From positions 1-64,000 of the forward strand of contig NZ_JBBEYB010000015.1 of NCBI RefSeq assembly GCF_037482285.1: DNA of 64,000 bases, in the 5' to 3' direction. Both the position numbers and the translations under genes were made by a program. Below the pieces are notes generated by a model that worked only from the letters and a program-made list of their open reading frames with translations, made no database searches and was not told the origin of the DNA. Positions 27,573 to 36,910 of the stretch are shown here, one piece after another; positions within the stretch are counted from its first letter, which is position 1, and every line of letters begins with the position of its first letter. This stretch comes from Aquabacterium sp029268225 (GTDB lineage Bacteria > Pseudomonadota > Gammaproteobacteria > Burkholderiales > Burkholderiaceae_C).

Positions 27573-28751
27573 TCAAAGGCCACAGGCCTTGCGCACCGCG
27601 GTGATGACGCGCTCCACGTCCTCGTCCGTCATGCGGGTGTACAGCGGCAGGGTCACCATGCGCTCGTAGGCCTTCTGGCTGTGCGGGAACTGCTCGGGCT
27701 TGAGGTCGTAGCGCTCCTTCCAGTACGGGTGCAGGTGCAGCGGGATGTAGTGCACGCTCACGCCAATGCCATCGGCAAACAGGCTGTCGATCAGCTGGTC
27801 GCGGTTGATCGTGGCCTCGTCGCTCAGGCGCACCACATACAGGTGCCACGAGTGCAGATCGCCTGCGTGCACCGGGCGCGGGGGCAGAAGCAGCGGCAAG
27901 TCGGCAAGCGCCTCGTCATAGCGCGCGGCGATCTGCTCACGACGGCTCTGGAAGCCTGGCAGGCGCTTGAGCTGGTGCAGGCCCATGGCCGCCGCGATAT
28001 CGGTCAGGTTGTACTTGAAGCCGGGCGCGACGATCTCGTAGTACCAGCTCGGCACCTTGGCGGTGAAGCGGTCGAAGGCATCGCGGTTGATGCCGTGCAG
28101 GCGCATGACCTTGGCGCGCGCCGCCAGCGCCGCATCGCGCGTCACCAGCATGCCGCCCTCACCCGTCGTCATGGTCTTGTTGGCGTAGAAGCTGAACACC
28201 ACGGCATCGCTGTGCAGGGTGCCAATGCGTTGCCCCTTCCAGGTGGTCGGCAGCGCATGGGCTGCGTCTTCCACCACTTTCAGGCCGTGCTTCTGTGCAA
28301 TGGCGTGGATGGCGTCCATGTCCACCGACAGACCGGCATAGTGCACCGGCATCAGCGCCTTGGTCCGCGGGGTGATGGCCGCTTCAATGGCAGCGGGGTC
28401 GATGTTGAGCGTGGCCGGATCGATGTCCACCAGCCTCACGTCGGCGCCCAGGTAGCGCACCACCTCGGCGGTGGCGGTGAAGGTGTGCGTCGTGGTGATC
28501 ACCTCGTCACCAGGGCCGATGCCCAAGGCCTCCAGCGCCAGATGCAGGCCGGCGGTGGCCGAGTTCACTGCAATCGCCTGCAGACTGGCGTCGCCCAGGT
28601 AATCGACAAAGGCCTGCTCGAACAAGCGGGCCTTGGGGCCGGTGGTGACCCAGCCGGAACGCAGGGTGTCCACCACTTCCGCGATTTCTTCCTCGCCGAT
28701 TTCGGGCAAGGCAAAGGGCAGGAAGGGCTGCGAGGCAGAAGCTGAACTCAT
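27573..28751 (-). CDS. DegT/DnrJ/EryC1 sugar aminotransferase
   Basis: 392 residues. A PLP enzyme that aminates a nucleotide-linked keto-sugar. IAVNSATAGLHLALEALGI, VEDAAHALPTTWKG, and FSFYANKTMTTGEGG with the PLP-binding Lys (about residue 195) are the family signatures. The LRSGWVTTGP start and this lysine block resemble the UDP-4-keto amino sugar aminotransferases ArnB and PglE. It probably provides an amino sugar for the glycan. It sits between the glycosyltransferase and the sugar phosphotransferase. Confidence 0.93.
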   Translation of the reverse strand: MSSASASQPFLPFALPEIGEEEIAEVVDTLRSGWVTTGPKARLFEQAFVDYLGDASLQAIAVNSATAGLHLALEALGIGPGDEVITTTHTFTATAEVVRYLGADVRLVDIDPATLNIDPAAIEAAITPRTKALMPVHYAGLSVDMDAIHAIAQKHGLKVVEDAAHALPTTWKGQRIGTLHSDAVVFSFYANKTMTTGEGGMLVTRDAALAARAKVMRLHGINRDAFDRFTAKVPSWYYEIVAPGFKYNLTDIAAAMGLHQLKRLPGFQSRREQIAARYDEALADLPLLLPPRPVHAGDLHSWHLYVVRLSDEATINRDQLIDSLFADGIGVSVHYIPLHLHPYWKERYDLKPEQFPHSQKAYERMVTLPLYTRMTDEDVERVITAVRKACGL

Positions 28752-28772
28752 GGGAATCTCACTGAAAACAGG

Positions 28773-29888
28773 TCAACGCGTCAGGCGACCGAAAGCCGGA
28801 TCGGGGCGGCGGCGCACCAGGGCGTCCCACCAGCCTCGGATCGACCCCAGACCGTAACCAAAATGATAGGCGGCGATGACATCGGGCAGTTGCCAGCGCA
28901 GATCGCGCCCCTGCTCGCGGGCGATGCGCCAGCTGATCCAGAACACCGCCGTGCCATACAGCCAGCCCTGCAACAAGGCCAGCGTAGCGGCCGCGGTCAC
29001 CACCACGGTCAAGGTCTCGCGCAGCCCCGGTGACAGCGGCACCCACATCAAGGCCGGCACCCCGATCACGGTCACCAGCAAGAGCAGAATCAGCGCGGCC
29101 ACAAACAGCCCCGGAATCAGGTGACGCAAGGCCGCCGCCTGCCCGTGCTTGAGCATCACAAACGGCTTCCAGTAACCGTACTGGCGGTACTGGCGGAACA
29201 CGTCCATCTTGCTGGCCCGCGGGAAGTAGGTCGAGTGGATGGACGACGATTGCCAGATGCGGCCGCCCCCCTTGTGGATGCGCAGGTTGTGCTCATCGTC
29301 CTGATTGCGCACCAGGTTTTCGTCGAAGCCGCCGAAACGCTCGAAGGTGGCGCGGGGCCAGGACCCGAGGTACACCGTGTCCACTTCACCGTTGTAGGCC
29401 AGGTCACGCGACAGCGCCCCACCGGCCACCAGGCGAGACTGGAACGCCGCGGCCACCGCCCGTTGCACCACCGCCGCCGGCCCGCTCTCGCCCTGCGCCC
29501 GCCAGGGTCCGCCCACGTTGTCGGCGCCAGTTTCCTGCCACACGGCCAGGCAGCGCGCGATGTAGTCGGGGGCGTACACCGTGTGCACGTCCAGGCGCAC
29601 GATGAACTCGCCGTGGCTGGCCTCGATGCAGCGGTTCAGGCCGCACGAGACGATGCGCCCGGGATTGTCGATCATGTGAAAGCGCGCATCCTGCGCACAC
29701 CAGGCGCTCAGGCGCTCGCGCGTGCCGTCGTCACTCAGGCCATCGGCCACCCACACTTCCAGCGTCCAGCCCTCGGGCACCTGCTGCGCGGCCACGCTGC
29801 GGCAGAAGGCCTCGATGTGGTCGCGCTCGTTGCGGCACGGCACGATGACGGAGACGATGCGGGCATCAGGCATGGGCGGCAGGGGCAT
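28773..29888 (-). CDS. Family 2 glycosyltransferase (ExoA-like), membrane-anchored
   Basis: About 371 residues. The GT-A fold begins VSVIVPCRNERDHIEAF. DGLSDDGT and RLDVHTVYAPDYI hold the sugar-nucleotide and metal site, and NQDDEHNLRIHKGG gives the catalytic loop (DDE-like). The C-terminal third has two or three hydrophobic helices (HLIPGLFVAALILLLLVTV). The pattern resembles ExoA-type succinoglycan glucosyltransferases. The start is uncertain: ATG at 29888, or a TTG at 29915 two bases after the upstream stop. Confidence 0.86.
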   Translation of the reverse strand: MPLPPMPDARIVSVIVPCRNERDHIEAFCRSVAAQQVPEGWTLEVWVADGLSDDGTRERLSAWCAQDARFHMIDNPGRIVSCGLNRCIEASHGEFIVRLDVHTVYAPDYIARCLAVWQETGADNVGGPWRAQGESGPAAVVQRAVAAAFQSRLVAGGALSRDLAYNGEVDTVYLGSWPRATFERFGGFDENLVRNQDDEHNLRIHKGGGRIWQSSSIHSTYFPRASKMDVFRQYRQYGYWKPFVMLKHGQAAALRHLIPGLFVAALILLLLVTVIGVPALMWVPLSPGLRETLTVVVTAAATLALLQGWLYGTAVFWISWRIAREQGRDLRWQLPDVIAAYHFGYGLGSIRGWWDALVRRRPDPAFGRLTR

Positions 29889-29916
29889 CAAAGGTGGCGA
29901 GGTAGCGGCAGGCAAA

Positions 29917-31092
29917 TCAGGTGCGCTCGGCCGGACGACGGCGCGCCAAGCGGGGCGTCAGCGGGTGCAGCACGCGCTGGTACAGGCGCCACATCGCGTC
30001 CATCTGTCCCCGGCGAGAGGCCTCGCGCTCGATGCGCGCATGGTTGTGCTGGCCCCTCTGCGCCGCCTGCTCAGGTTGATCGTGCACTTGCAGCAGGGCC
30101 TGGGTCAGAGCATCGACATCGCGCACCGGCACGATCCAGCCGCCTTGTTCGTCGATCCACTGGCGGTTGGCCGGCAGGTCAGAGGCGATGATGGGCAGGC
30201 CGCAGGCCATGGATTCGAGCACCGACACCGAAGTGGCATCGCTGGTGGGCACCGACACCGACACGCGGCTGCGCTGGATGGCGGCCACCATGGCCGCATC
30301 GCCCACCCGACCGTGGAACTGCACATGATCCTGCACGCCCAGGTGTTTGACCTTCAGCTCCAACTCGGCCTGCTGCAAGCCCCCGCCCAACAGGTGCAAG
30401 GTCATCTGCGTGTCCGGTCGCTCGGCCACGACACGGGCGAATGCCTCGATGATGACGTCGATGTTGTAGTTGGGCTCCCAGGTGCGCAGGCTCACCACCT
30501 CGAAGCCGTCCGCGGGCTGGGCCGGCACGAACTTGTCCGTGTCGGCGCCCCACAGAATCTGGTGACAGGGACCAGCCGGGTGGTAACGCGCGATCTCGTC
30601 GATCATGTCCATCGAATCGGCCGTGACCAGGTCGGCATGGTGCATGGACCAGGCCACCACCATGCGCATCAGGCGGCTCTGCCGCGGCGTGACCAGGATG
30701 TCGCTGCCCCAGGCCGTCAGCACCTTGGGCAGGCTCAACCCACATGCCGTGGCCCACAGGCCGTACGAGGTCACATAGTGGCCATGCACCAAGTTCGGCT
30801 GGAAACGCGCCGCCACCTCGCGCGCCACCCGGCGCACCTGCGGCAAGGCCGTGAACCAGCTCAGCTTGTCGGCGCCCGGCGCCACGGCGATCACCTCTTC
30901 GGCACCCGGCACCTCGGCCGGCTGGCGCGTGATGACCACCGCGCGCGCGCCACGCTCGGCCACGGCGGCCACCCAGCGACGCGTGTGCACGCTCGACGCA
31001 TCGGCGAAGAACAGGATGCGCACGCCCTCGTCCGCCTGGCCCGTGGCCTGCGCCGAATTCACCTTGCCCACCGAACTCACCTGGGTCGTCAT
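29917..31092 (-). CDS. Family 4 (GT-B) glycosyltransferase
   Basis: 391 residues. The N-terminal Rossmann half has VRILFFADASSVHTRRW and LVHGHYVTSYGLW. The C-terminal half has the RTWEPNYNIDVIIEAF stretch and SVSVPTSDATSVSVLESMA with ACGLPIIASDLPANR, the family 4 donor-binding loop with the conserved Glu. It probably transfers a hexose or amino sugar in the glycan. It overlaps the acetyltransferase-like gene by 4 nt (ATGA). Confidence 0.92.
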   Translation of the reverse strand: MTTQVSSVGKVNSAQATGQADEGVRILFFADASSVHTRRWVAAVAERGARAVVITRQPAEVPGAEEVIAVAPGADKLSWFTALPQVRRVAREVAARFQPNLVHGHYVTSYGLWATACGLSLPKVLTAWGSDILVTPRQSRLMRMVVAWSMHHADLVTADSMDMIDEIARYHPAGPCHQILWGADTDKFVPAQPADGFEVVSLRTWEPNYNIDVIIEAFARVVAERPDTQMTLHLLGGGLQQAELELKVKHLGVQDHVQFHGRVGDAAMVAAIQRSRVSVSVPTSDATSVSVLESMACGLPIIASDLPANRQWIDEQGGWIVPVRDVDALTQALLQVHDQPEQAAQRGQHNHARIEREASRRGQMDAMWRLYQRVLHPLTPRLARRRPAERT

Positions 31093-31748
31093 GCCTGTTC
31101 CTTCTGCGCGGTGCCCGCCTCAGCCCCGCCATTCAAGGCCCGGCGCAAATGGTCCTTGCCGGCCCACTGCGCATACAGCGCCTGCAACTCAGGATGGCGC
31201 AGCAACAGCGCCCGGTCCAGCTCGCGGGTGTCGCCCACCACCTCGGCGCGCTTGCCTTGCTCGCGCGTGGCCACGATCGCAAAGTCCGGCACGCTGCCCG
31301 ACACAAAGCTGAAGCCCTGCACGATCACACCCTTGCCCACCTGGGCACCAGGCGCGATCACACTGTGCGGCCCGATGAAGCTGTACGCCCCGATGCGGGT
31401 CGCCTTGCGCACGTAACCCTGGGGGTTGGGGTCGGTCGCATAGCGACGTCCCATCACCCGCACCGCCTGGTGGCTGGAATGGCTGAGGATGGAGGCGTAG
31501 TTGGTCACCTGCACGCCTTCTTCGATCAGCAGCCCATTGGAGCCGTCGATGCGGTTGAAGTGCCCGATGAAGACATGGTCTTGCAAGACCAGCTTGTCTC
31601 GCCCTTCGACACAGCTGTGCGTGCTGACCCGCGTGTGCGGGCACCAGCTGCCATCGGCATTGCGCCAGCCATAGACGATGCGCGGACCAGTGAAGGCCGC
31701 GAGCACGCGCACGACAGGGTGTTTGAGTCGCTGGATCAGGACCGACAT
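31089..31748 (-). CDS. Left-handed beta-helix acyltransferase (WbbJ/sugar O-acetyltransferase type)
   Basis: 219 residues from the ATG at 31748. The middle holds hexapeptide-repeat turns (VLQDHVFIGHFNRIDG, GVQVTNYASILSHSSH, ATRIGAYSFIGPHSVIAPGAQV, GKGVIVQGFSFVSGS), which form a left-handed beta-helix. Such enzymes acetylate sugars with acetyl-CoA. The sequence is most like O-acetyltransferases of O-antigen and capsule loci. It follows the flippase by 107 bp and couples to the next glycosyltransferase by a 4-nt overlap. Confidence 0.87.
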   Translation of the reverse strand: MSVLIQRLKHPVVRVLAAFTGPRIVYGWRNADGSWCPHTRVSTHSCVEGRDKLVLQDHVFIGHFNRIDGSNGLLIEEGVQVTNYASILSHSSHQAVRVMGRRYATDPNPQGYVRKATRIGAYSFIGPHSVIAPGAQVGKGVIVQGFSFVSGSVPDFAIVATREQGKRAEVVGDTRELDRALLLRHPELQALYAQWAGKDHLRRALNGGAEAGTAQKEQA

Positions 31749-31855
31749 GGGGGAAGTGGATGGCCTCGTCAACCCGCTATTGTCCCCGATCCACGTCCTC
31801 TCCCAGCCCTCTGCCCCCTGAAGGACGGGCTGGGCGCCCTCCGCGGGCCCCGTGC

Positions 31856-33232
31856 TCACGGCAGCCGGGTCAAGGACGGTTGCCACAGTGCCCGCACCGG
31901 CAGCCCAGCGTGGCGCAGGAACACGCCATACGCCACCGCGATCGCCACGATGTAACCCAGGCTGGACGACACCGCCGCGCCCACAGCCCCCCAGCGCGGC
32001 ACCAGCAGCCAGCCCAGGCCAAAACTCACCAGCAAGGACAGCCCGGCAATGCCCCCGGACAGCTGCGGCCGCCCGAGGTGATTGGTGTAGAACGCCGACA
32101 GGCTGGACGCCGCCGCATACGCCGCCACGCCCGGCAGCAAGGCCGCCAGCGGCCACAAGGACGCGGCATACACCTCGCCCATCACCCACGGCAGCCCCCA
32201 CCAGGCCAGACCCAGCAGCACGGGAGCCGCCGCCAGCGTGGCCAGCACATTGATGCGCACGGCGTGCACCGTCATGCTCGCCGCCACCTTCACATCCGGA
32301 TGCCCGATGCGGGCGTACAGCGACACCGTCACCGACGAGGACAGCAGCCACAGCAACTCGGCCACCGTCACCGCCACCGAATAGGTCCCCACCGTGCTCA
32401 GGCCCTGGAAGTGCTCCACCAAGAACAGTGACGCGCGGTAATTGAGCAGGCTGATGACATTGGTGATGCCGATGGTGGCCACAAACGGCCACTGATGCCA
32501 CCACACCGGGTGCGTGTCCCCCAGCGGTGGCTGATCCGACAGACGCAGGTGCTCGGCCAGGTCATCGTCGCGCTGGCTGGCGTTGCGCAAGGCGTAGATG
32601 GCCGTGAGCACCGCGACCAGGGACTTGCCACTCACCCAGGCCGTGAGCACCAGCACGACCATGGAGGTGCTGCGCGTCGTGCCCTCGCCGATCCAGGCCA
32701 CGCCCGCCAGGCCGCCCAGCACCAAGGCCGGTGCCGCCACCTGCGCCAGGTTGATCGGCCACATGCGCCCCTCGCCCAGCCACAGGCCGGTGGCCGTGGG
32801 GACCAGCAACAGGAACGGCGCCGCCAGCGCCAGCAACCACAACTGCGAATACGGCAGGCTCTTGGCCCCCCAGGACAGCGCCAGCAGCCCCAGCGAGGCC
32901 ACCGCCCCCAGGCCCACCGCCGCCCGCAACACGCCGCGCAACATCGGCAGGGTGCGTGCAGACCGCGCGTCGGCCTGCTGCGACATCTGCCGGGCCAGCC
33001 ACAGCCCCAGCCCCGAAAACAAGGTCAGCAAGCCGGCTTCGACCGCCACGAACAGCGCAAACGCCCCCTGCACCCGCGGCCCCTGGCGCGCCACCATCAC
33101 CGTGATGGCCAGCCCCAGGCTCACCATCAGCAATTTCGCCACCAGATTGCCCAGCGCCGCCTTCGGCAAGGCCTGCCAGAGCCGGCGCCAACCGGTCGTC
33201 GCAGCGTGGGAATCGGAATCTTGCACAAACAT
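31856..33232 (-). CDS. Oligosaccharide flippase (Wzx/RfbX-like)
   Basis: 458 residues with about twelve predicted membrane helices and the MATE/MOP-like polysaccharide transporter pattern (ALGNLVAKLLMVSLGLAITVMVAR at the N-terminus). It would move the lipid-linked glycan across the inner membrane. It is the first gene of the six-gene glycan operon, head to head with lysS. ATG at 33232 follows GAGGG; an ATG three codons upstream (33241) is an alternative. No wzy polymerase or wzz is visible in the window, so the polymerisation step is elsewhere or absent. Confidence 0.88.
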   Translation of the reverse strand: MFVQDSDSHAATTGWRRLWQALPKAALGNLVAKLLMVSLGLAITVMVARQGPRVQGAFALFVAVEAGLLTLFSGLGLWLARQMSQQADARSARTLPMLRGVLRAAVGLGAVASLGLLALSWGAKSLPYSQLWLLALAAPFLLLVPTATGLWLGEGRMWPINLAQVAAPALVLGGLAGVAWIGEGTTRSTSMVVLVLTAWVSGKSLVAVLTAIYALRNASQRDDDLAEHLRLSDQPPLGDTHPVWWHQWPFVATIGITNVISLLNYRASLFLVEHFQGLSTVGTYSVAVTVAELLWLLSSSVTVSLYARIGHPDVKVAASMTVHAVRINVLATLAAAPVLLGLAWWGLPWVMGEVYAASLWPLAALLPGVAAYAAASSLSAFYTNHLGRPQLSGGIAGLSLLVSFGLGWLLVPRWGAVGAAVSSSLGYIVAIAVAYGVFLRHAGLPVRALWQPSLTRLP

Positions 33233-33297
33233 GGCCCTCATTGTGCCCACGGTTTCATACAATCGAGGGTTTGGCCGACTCCACTTTTGCCGCCACC

Positions 33298-34824
33298 ATG
33301 ACCACGTCCCACACCCATCTCCCGCACGAAACGGCTCCGGAACCCACGATCGACACCAACAAACTGGTGGCCGAGCGCCGCGAGAAACTGGCCGCCATCC
33401 GTGCCCAGGGCGTGGCATTCCCCAACGATTTCAAGCCGGCCGACCGCGCCGCCCAGTTGCACGCCGCCCACGACGGCACCGAAGCGCCCGAACTGGAAGC
33501 CCAGGGCATCACCGCCAGCGTCGGCGGCCGCCTGATGCTCAAGCGCGTCATGGGCAAGGCCTGCTTCGGCACCCTGCAAGACGCCACCGGCCGCATCCAG
33601 GTCTATGTGACCCTGGACGCCGTCGGCCCCGACGCCCTGCAGGCCTTCAAGCACTGGGACCTGGGCGACATCCTGGGCGCCGAGGGCACCCTGTTCAAGA
33701 CCAAGACCGGCGAGCTGTCGATCAAGGTCACCAAGATCCGTCTGCTGACCAAGGCCCTGCGTCCGCTGCCCGACAAGTTCCACGGCATGACCGACCAGGA
33801 GCAGAAGTACCGCCAGCGCTACGTGGACCTGATCGTCGACGAAGAGTCGCGCGCCCGCTTCATCGCCCGCTCCAAGGCCATCGCCTCGATCCGCGCCTTC
33901 ATGGTCGACCACCAGTTCCTGGAAGTCGAAACGCCGATGATGCACCCCATCCCTGGCGGCGCCAACGCCAAGCCCTTCATCACCCACCACAACGCACTCG
34001 ACCAGGAGATGTTCCTGCGCATCGCGCCCGAGCTTTACCTCAAGCGCCTGGTGGTCGGTGGTTTCGAGCGCGTGTTCGAAATCAACCGCAACTTCCGCAA
34101 CGAAGGGGTGTCCGTGCGACACAACCCCGAGTTCACCATGATGGAGTTCTACGCGGCCTGGTGGAACCACCACGACCTGATGGACTTCACCGAGTCCATC
34201 CTGCGCCATGCGGCCCGTGCGGCCGTCGGTACCGCCAAGATCACCTACGGCGGCAAGGAAGTGGACCTGGAGTCGCCCTTCGCCCGTCTGACGGTGCGTG
34301 ACTCGCTGATCCAGGTCGCCGGCCTGACGCCGGAGCAGGCCGACAACGCTGCTTTCTTGCACGACAAGCTCAAGAGCCTGGGCGAAGAGCCCCCGGCCCG
34401 CTGGAACCTGGCCGAGTTGCAATTCGGCATGTTCGAAGCAGTGGTGGAAGAAAAGCTGTGGCAGCCGACCTTCATCATCGACTACCCGGTCGAAGTCTCG
34501 CCGCTGGCCCGCGCCTCGGACAGCAACCCCAGCATCACCGAGCGCTTCGAGCTGTTCATCACCGGCCGCGAATACGGCAACGGCTTCTCTGAGCTGAACG
34601 ACCCCGAAGAGCAGGCCGCCCGCTTTGCCGCCCAGGCCAGCGCCAAGGATGCCGGCGACGAAGAGGCCATGTACTTCGACGCCGACTACATCCGCGCCCT
34701 GGAATACGGCCTGCCCCCGACGGGTGGCTGCGGCATCGGCATCGACCGCCTGATGATGCTGCTGACCGACGCACCCAACATCCGCGACGTGATCCTGTTC
34801 CCGGCCCTGCGCCGCGAAAGCTGA
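33298..34824 (+). CDS. lysS: Lysyl-tRNA synthetase (class II)
   Basis: 508 residues. The N-terminal OB-fold anticodon-binding domain is residues 60-180. Class II motifs follow: motif 1 in VETPMMHPIPGGANAKPF, motif 2 in GFERVFEINRNFRNEG and motif 3 in GLPPTGGCGIGIDRLMMLL near the C-terminus. It charges tRNA-Lys. The ATG at 33298 (MTTSHTHLPHE) is the most likely start; the open frame runs further up without conservation. It is followed by a terminator. Confidence 0.97.
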   Translation: MTTSHTHLPHETAPEPTIDTNKLVAERREKLAAIRAQGVAFPNDFKPADRAAQLHAAHDGTEAPELEAQGITASVGGRLMLKRVMGKACFGTLQDATGRIQVYVTLDAVGPDALQAFKHWDLGDILGAEGTLFKTKTGELSIKVTKIRLLTKALRPLPDKFHGMTDQEQKYRQRYVDLIVDEESRARFIARSKAIASIRAFMVDHQFLEVETPMMHPIPGGANAKPFITHHNALDQEMFLRIAPELYLKRLVVGGFERVFEINRNFRNEGVSVRHNPEFTMMEFYAAWWNHHDLMDFTESILRHAARAAVGTAKITYGGKEVDLESPFARLTVRDSLIQVAGLTPEQADNAAFLHDKLKSLGEEPPARWNLAELQFGMFEAVVEEKLWQPTFIIDYPVEVSPLARASDSNPSITERFELFITGREYGNGFSELNDPEEQAARFAAQASAKDAGDEEAMYFDADYIRALEYGLPPTGGCGIGIDRLMMLLTDAPNIRDVILFPALRRES

Positions 34825-34865
34825 TCGCCCGGGCCGCCCATGCGGCCTGCGACGCGAACTGACAC

Positions 34866-34899
34866 AGCCCGGCTGCCCTCGCGCAGACCGGGCTTTTTC
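34866..34899 (+). terminator. Terminator downstream of lysS
   Basis: AGCCCGG pairs with CCGGGCT across a 15-base loop and is followed by five T. It lies 42 bp past the lysS stop. Confidence 0.75.
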
Positions 34900-34942
34900 A
34901 TGTCCCTCGCCGGTTGACCTGCAGACCGGTCACAATGCCCCC

Positions 34943-35536
34943 ATGATGAGCAGCGCCAGCATCGAAATCGCCCACACCGCCGCCCGCATCGTCGTGGAAG
35001 AAGGCATGGAGTACGGCCCCGCCAAGCGCCGTGCCGCCAAACAACTGGGCCTGACCGGCCGGGGCGACCTGCCGGACAACGACCAGGTGGAGTCGGCCGT
35101 GTTCGAATACCTGCAGGTGTTCTGTGCCGACACCCAGCCCGCCGAACTGCGCGCCCTGCGCGAACTGGCGGCGCTCTGGATGGAACGCCTGGCGGAGTTC
35201 CGTCCCCACCTCACCGGTGCCGTCTGGCGCGGCACGGCCACCCGCCTGAACGACATCCACCTGCAGCTCTACTGCGACGACAGCAAGTCCGCCGAGATCA
35301 TGCTGCTCAACCAGGGCGTGGACTACGACGTCGGCAGCGCACCCGGCCCACGCGGCCAGCCGGTGGACCGCCTGAGCCTGACCGTGCCCTGCCCAGCCCT
35401 GAACGAGCCGATTGGCCTGCACCTGACCATCCTGGATGCCGACGACCTGCGCGGCGCGCTCAAACCCGATGCCCAAGGTCGCAGCGAGCGCGGCGACCTG
35501 CCCGCCCTGCGCCGCCTGCTGGACATCGCCTCCTGA
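34943..35536 (+). CDS. Conserved protein of unknown function, possibly a degenerate nucleotidyltransferase fold
   Basis: 197 residues. No family is recognised with certainty. The N-terminal helix bundle (HTAARIVVEEGMEYGPAKRRAAKQLGL) is followed by WRGTATRLNDIHLQLYCDD around residue 95. This resembles the Gly-x-x-x-Arg and Asp-x-Asp strand of polymerase-beta-like nucleotidyltransferases, with His in place of the second acidic residue. The protein may be a non-catalytic member. The end (GDLPALRRLLD) resembles small regulatory tails. An ATG two codons in (34946) is possible. It is upstream of the TlpA-like gene by 35 bp and probably co-transcribed with it. Confidence 0.6.
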   Translation: MMSSASIEIAHTAARIVVEEGMEYGPAKRRAAKQLGLTGRGDLPDNDQVESAVFEYLQVFCADTQPAELRALRELAALWMERLAEFRPHLTGAVWRGTATRLNDIHLQLYCDDSKSAEIMLLNQGVDYDVGSAPGPRGQPVDRLSLTVPCPALNEPIGLHLTILDADDLRGALKPDAQGRSERGDLPALRRLLDIAS

Positions 35537-35571
35537 CGCGCCCGCCCCTCCCACACCCACTGCCGCCTCCC

Positions 35572-36240
35572 ATGACCGCCCGCCGCCACCTGCCCGCCGC
35601 TCCTGCCTCGTCCGCGACGCCCTCGTCGGCCGCTTCCCAGCGCGGACAGGCACGCCGGGCGCTGCTGGTCACGGCGGGACTCGGCGCGGCACTGGCTGGC
35701 GGCTGGCTGGCCTGGCGCAGGAACAGCCTCCCCGCCACCGACACCGCCGCGGCTGAGCAGGAGCCCCCCTCCGCCGAGGTGCCCGCCAGCGCACCGCTGA
35801 TCGAGGGCGACCAGCTCACCGCCGCCTTCTGGCAGCAGCAATTCGACACCCCTCAAGGCGCCCCGCTCGCTTGGCGTGCACTGCAAGGTCATCCGATCGT
35901 GTTGAATTTTTGGGCCACCTGGTGCCCCCCTTGCGTCAAGGAAATGCCGGAATTGGACCGCTTCCACCGCGAATTCAGCGCAAAAGGCTGGAAAGTCGTC
36001 GGACTGGCGGTGGACGGCCCGACACCGGTGCGCGAATTTCTGGCCAAAGTACAGGTAGGATTCGACATCGGGCTCGCCGGCTTTGGCGGCACCGAACTCG
36101 CCCAGACCCTGGGCAACACCGTGGGGGGCCTGCCCTTCACGGTCCTGATCGACGCACAAGGACGCGTTCGACATCGCATCATGGGCGCCACCGATCTGGC
36201 GCGACTGAGCGAACAGGCCCGGCGCATCCAGCCGGTCTGA
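35572..36240 (+). CDS. TlpA-family membrane-anchored thioredoxin-like protein
   Basis: 222 residues. One hydrophobic stretch around residues 30-45 (RALLVTAGLGAALAGGWLAW) anchors it. The thioredoxin domain carries NFWATWCPPCVKEMPELD (WCPPC active site near residue 119), the TlpA/ResA type, and GGLPFTVLIDAQG with the cis-Pro. It probably acts outside the inner membrane to reduce disulfides, for example in cytochrome c maturation. A Pro/Ala-rich linker follows the membrane segment. Confidence 0.9.
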   Translation: MTARRHLPAAPASSATPSSAASQRGQARRALLVTAGLGAALAGGWLAWRRNSLPATDTAAAEQEPPSAEVPASAPLIEGDQLTAAFWQQQFDTPQGAPLAWRALQGHPIVLNFWATWCPPCVKEMPELDRFHREFSAKGWKVVGLAVDGPTPVREFLAKVQVGFDIGLAGFGGTELAQTLGNTVGGLPFTVLIDAQGRVRHRIMGATDLARLSEQARRIQPV

Positions 36241-36379
36241 CCGAAAACCCCGACATCCAGTCAGACTCAAGAAATATCTGGTCGCCCAATCATTTGTGGC
36301 TAAAATCCGCCTACTTTGATTTTCTTGGCCTAACTTCTGCCACCGTTGCAGTATCGGTGTAAGGGTTTGCCAGAAGCAC

Positions 36380-36829
36380 ATGCAAGTTCTTGTCCTCCAC
36401 GGCCCCAATCTGAACCTGTTGGGCACCCGCGAACCTGAGGTTTACGGGTCGACCACCTTGGCGCAGATTGACGGCAGCCTGGCCGAACACGCCATGCAGC
36501 GCGGCGCCACGCTCACCTCGTTTCAGAGCAACCACGAAGGCGCCCTGATCGACCGCGTCCACGCCGCACGCACCGACGGCACGCGCTTCATCGTCATCAA
36601 CCCCGGAGCCTTCACGCACACCAGCGTGGCCCTGCGCGATGCCCTGGCTGGCGTGGCCCTGCCCTTCATCGAAGTGCACCTGTCCAATGTTCACCGGCGC
36701 GAGCCCTTCCGTCACCACTCTTATTTCTCCGATCTCGCCGAAGGCGTGATCGTGGGGCTGGGTGCGGCGGGCTATCGCCATGCCCTCGACGCCGCCCTGG
36801 ACCGTCTGGGCGCCCCGTCTCGCGGCTGA
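36380..36829 (+). CDS. aroQ: 3-dehydroquinate dehydratase, type II
   Basis: 149 residues. Dehydrates 3-dehydroquinate to 3-dehydroshikimate in aromatic amino acid synthesis. VLHGPNLNLLGTREPEVYG holds the catalytic Tyr and Arg; SNHEGALIDRVH, NPGAFTHTSVAL and EVHLSNVHRREPFRHHS complete the flavodoxin-like active site of the dodecameric type II enzyme. It precedes accB-accC, a common gamma/betaproteobacterial order. Confidence 0.97.
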   Translation: MQVLVLHGPNLNLLGTREPEVYGSTTLAQIDGSLAEHAMQRGATLTSFQSNHEGALIDRVHAARTDGTRFIVINPGAFTHTSVALRDALAGVALPFIEVHLSNVHRREPFRHHSYFSDLAEGVIVGLGAAGYRHALDAALDRLGAPSRG

Positions 36830-36910
36830 CCGATCCCACACGGATCGCGCTCACTGTCGCCTGTTTCTACTGAGCGCACACCGCTCACTGCTTTGCTGGA
36901 GTCAAACACC

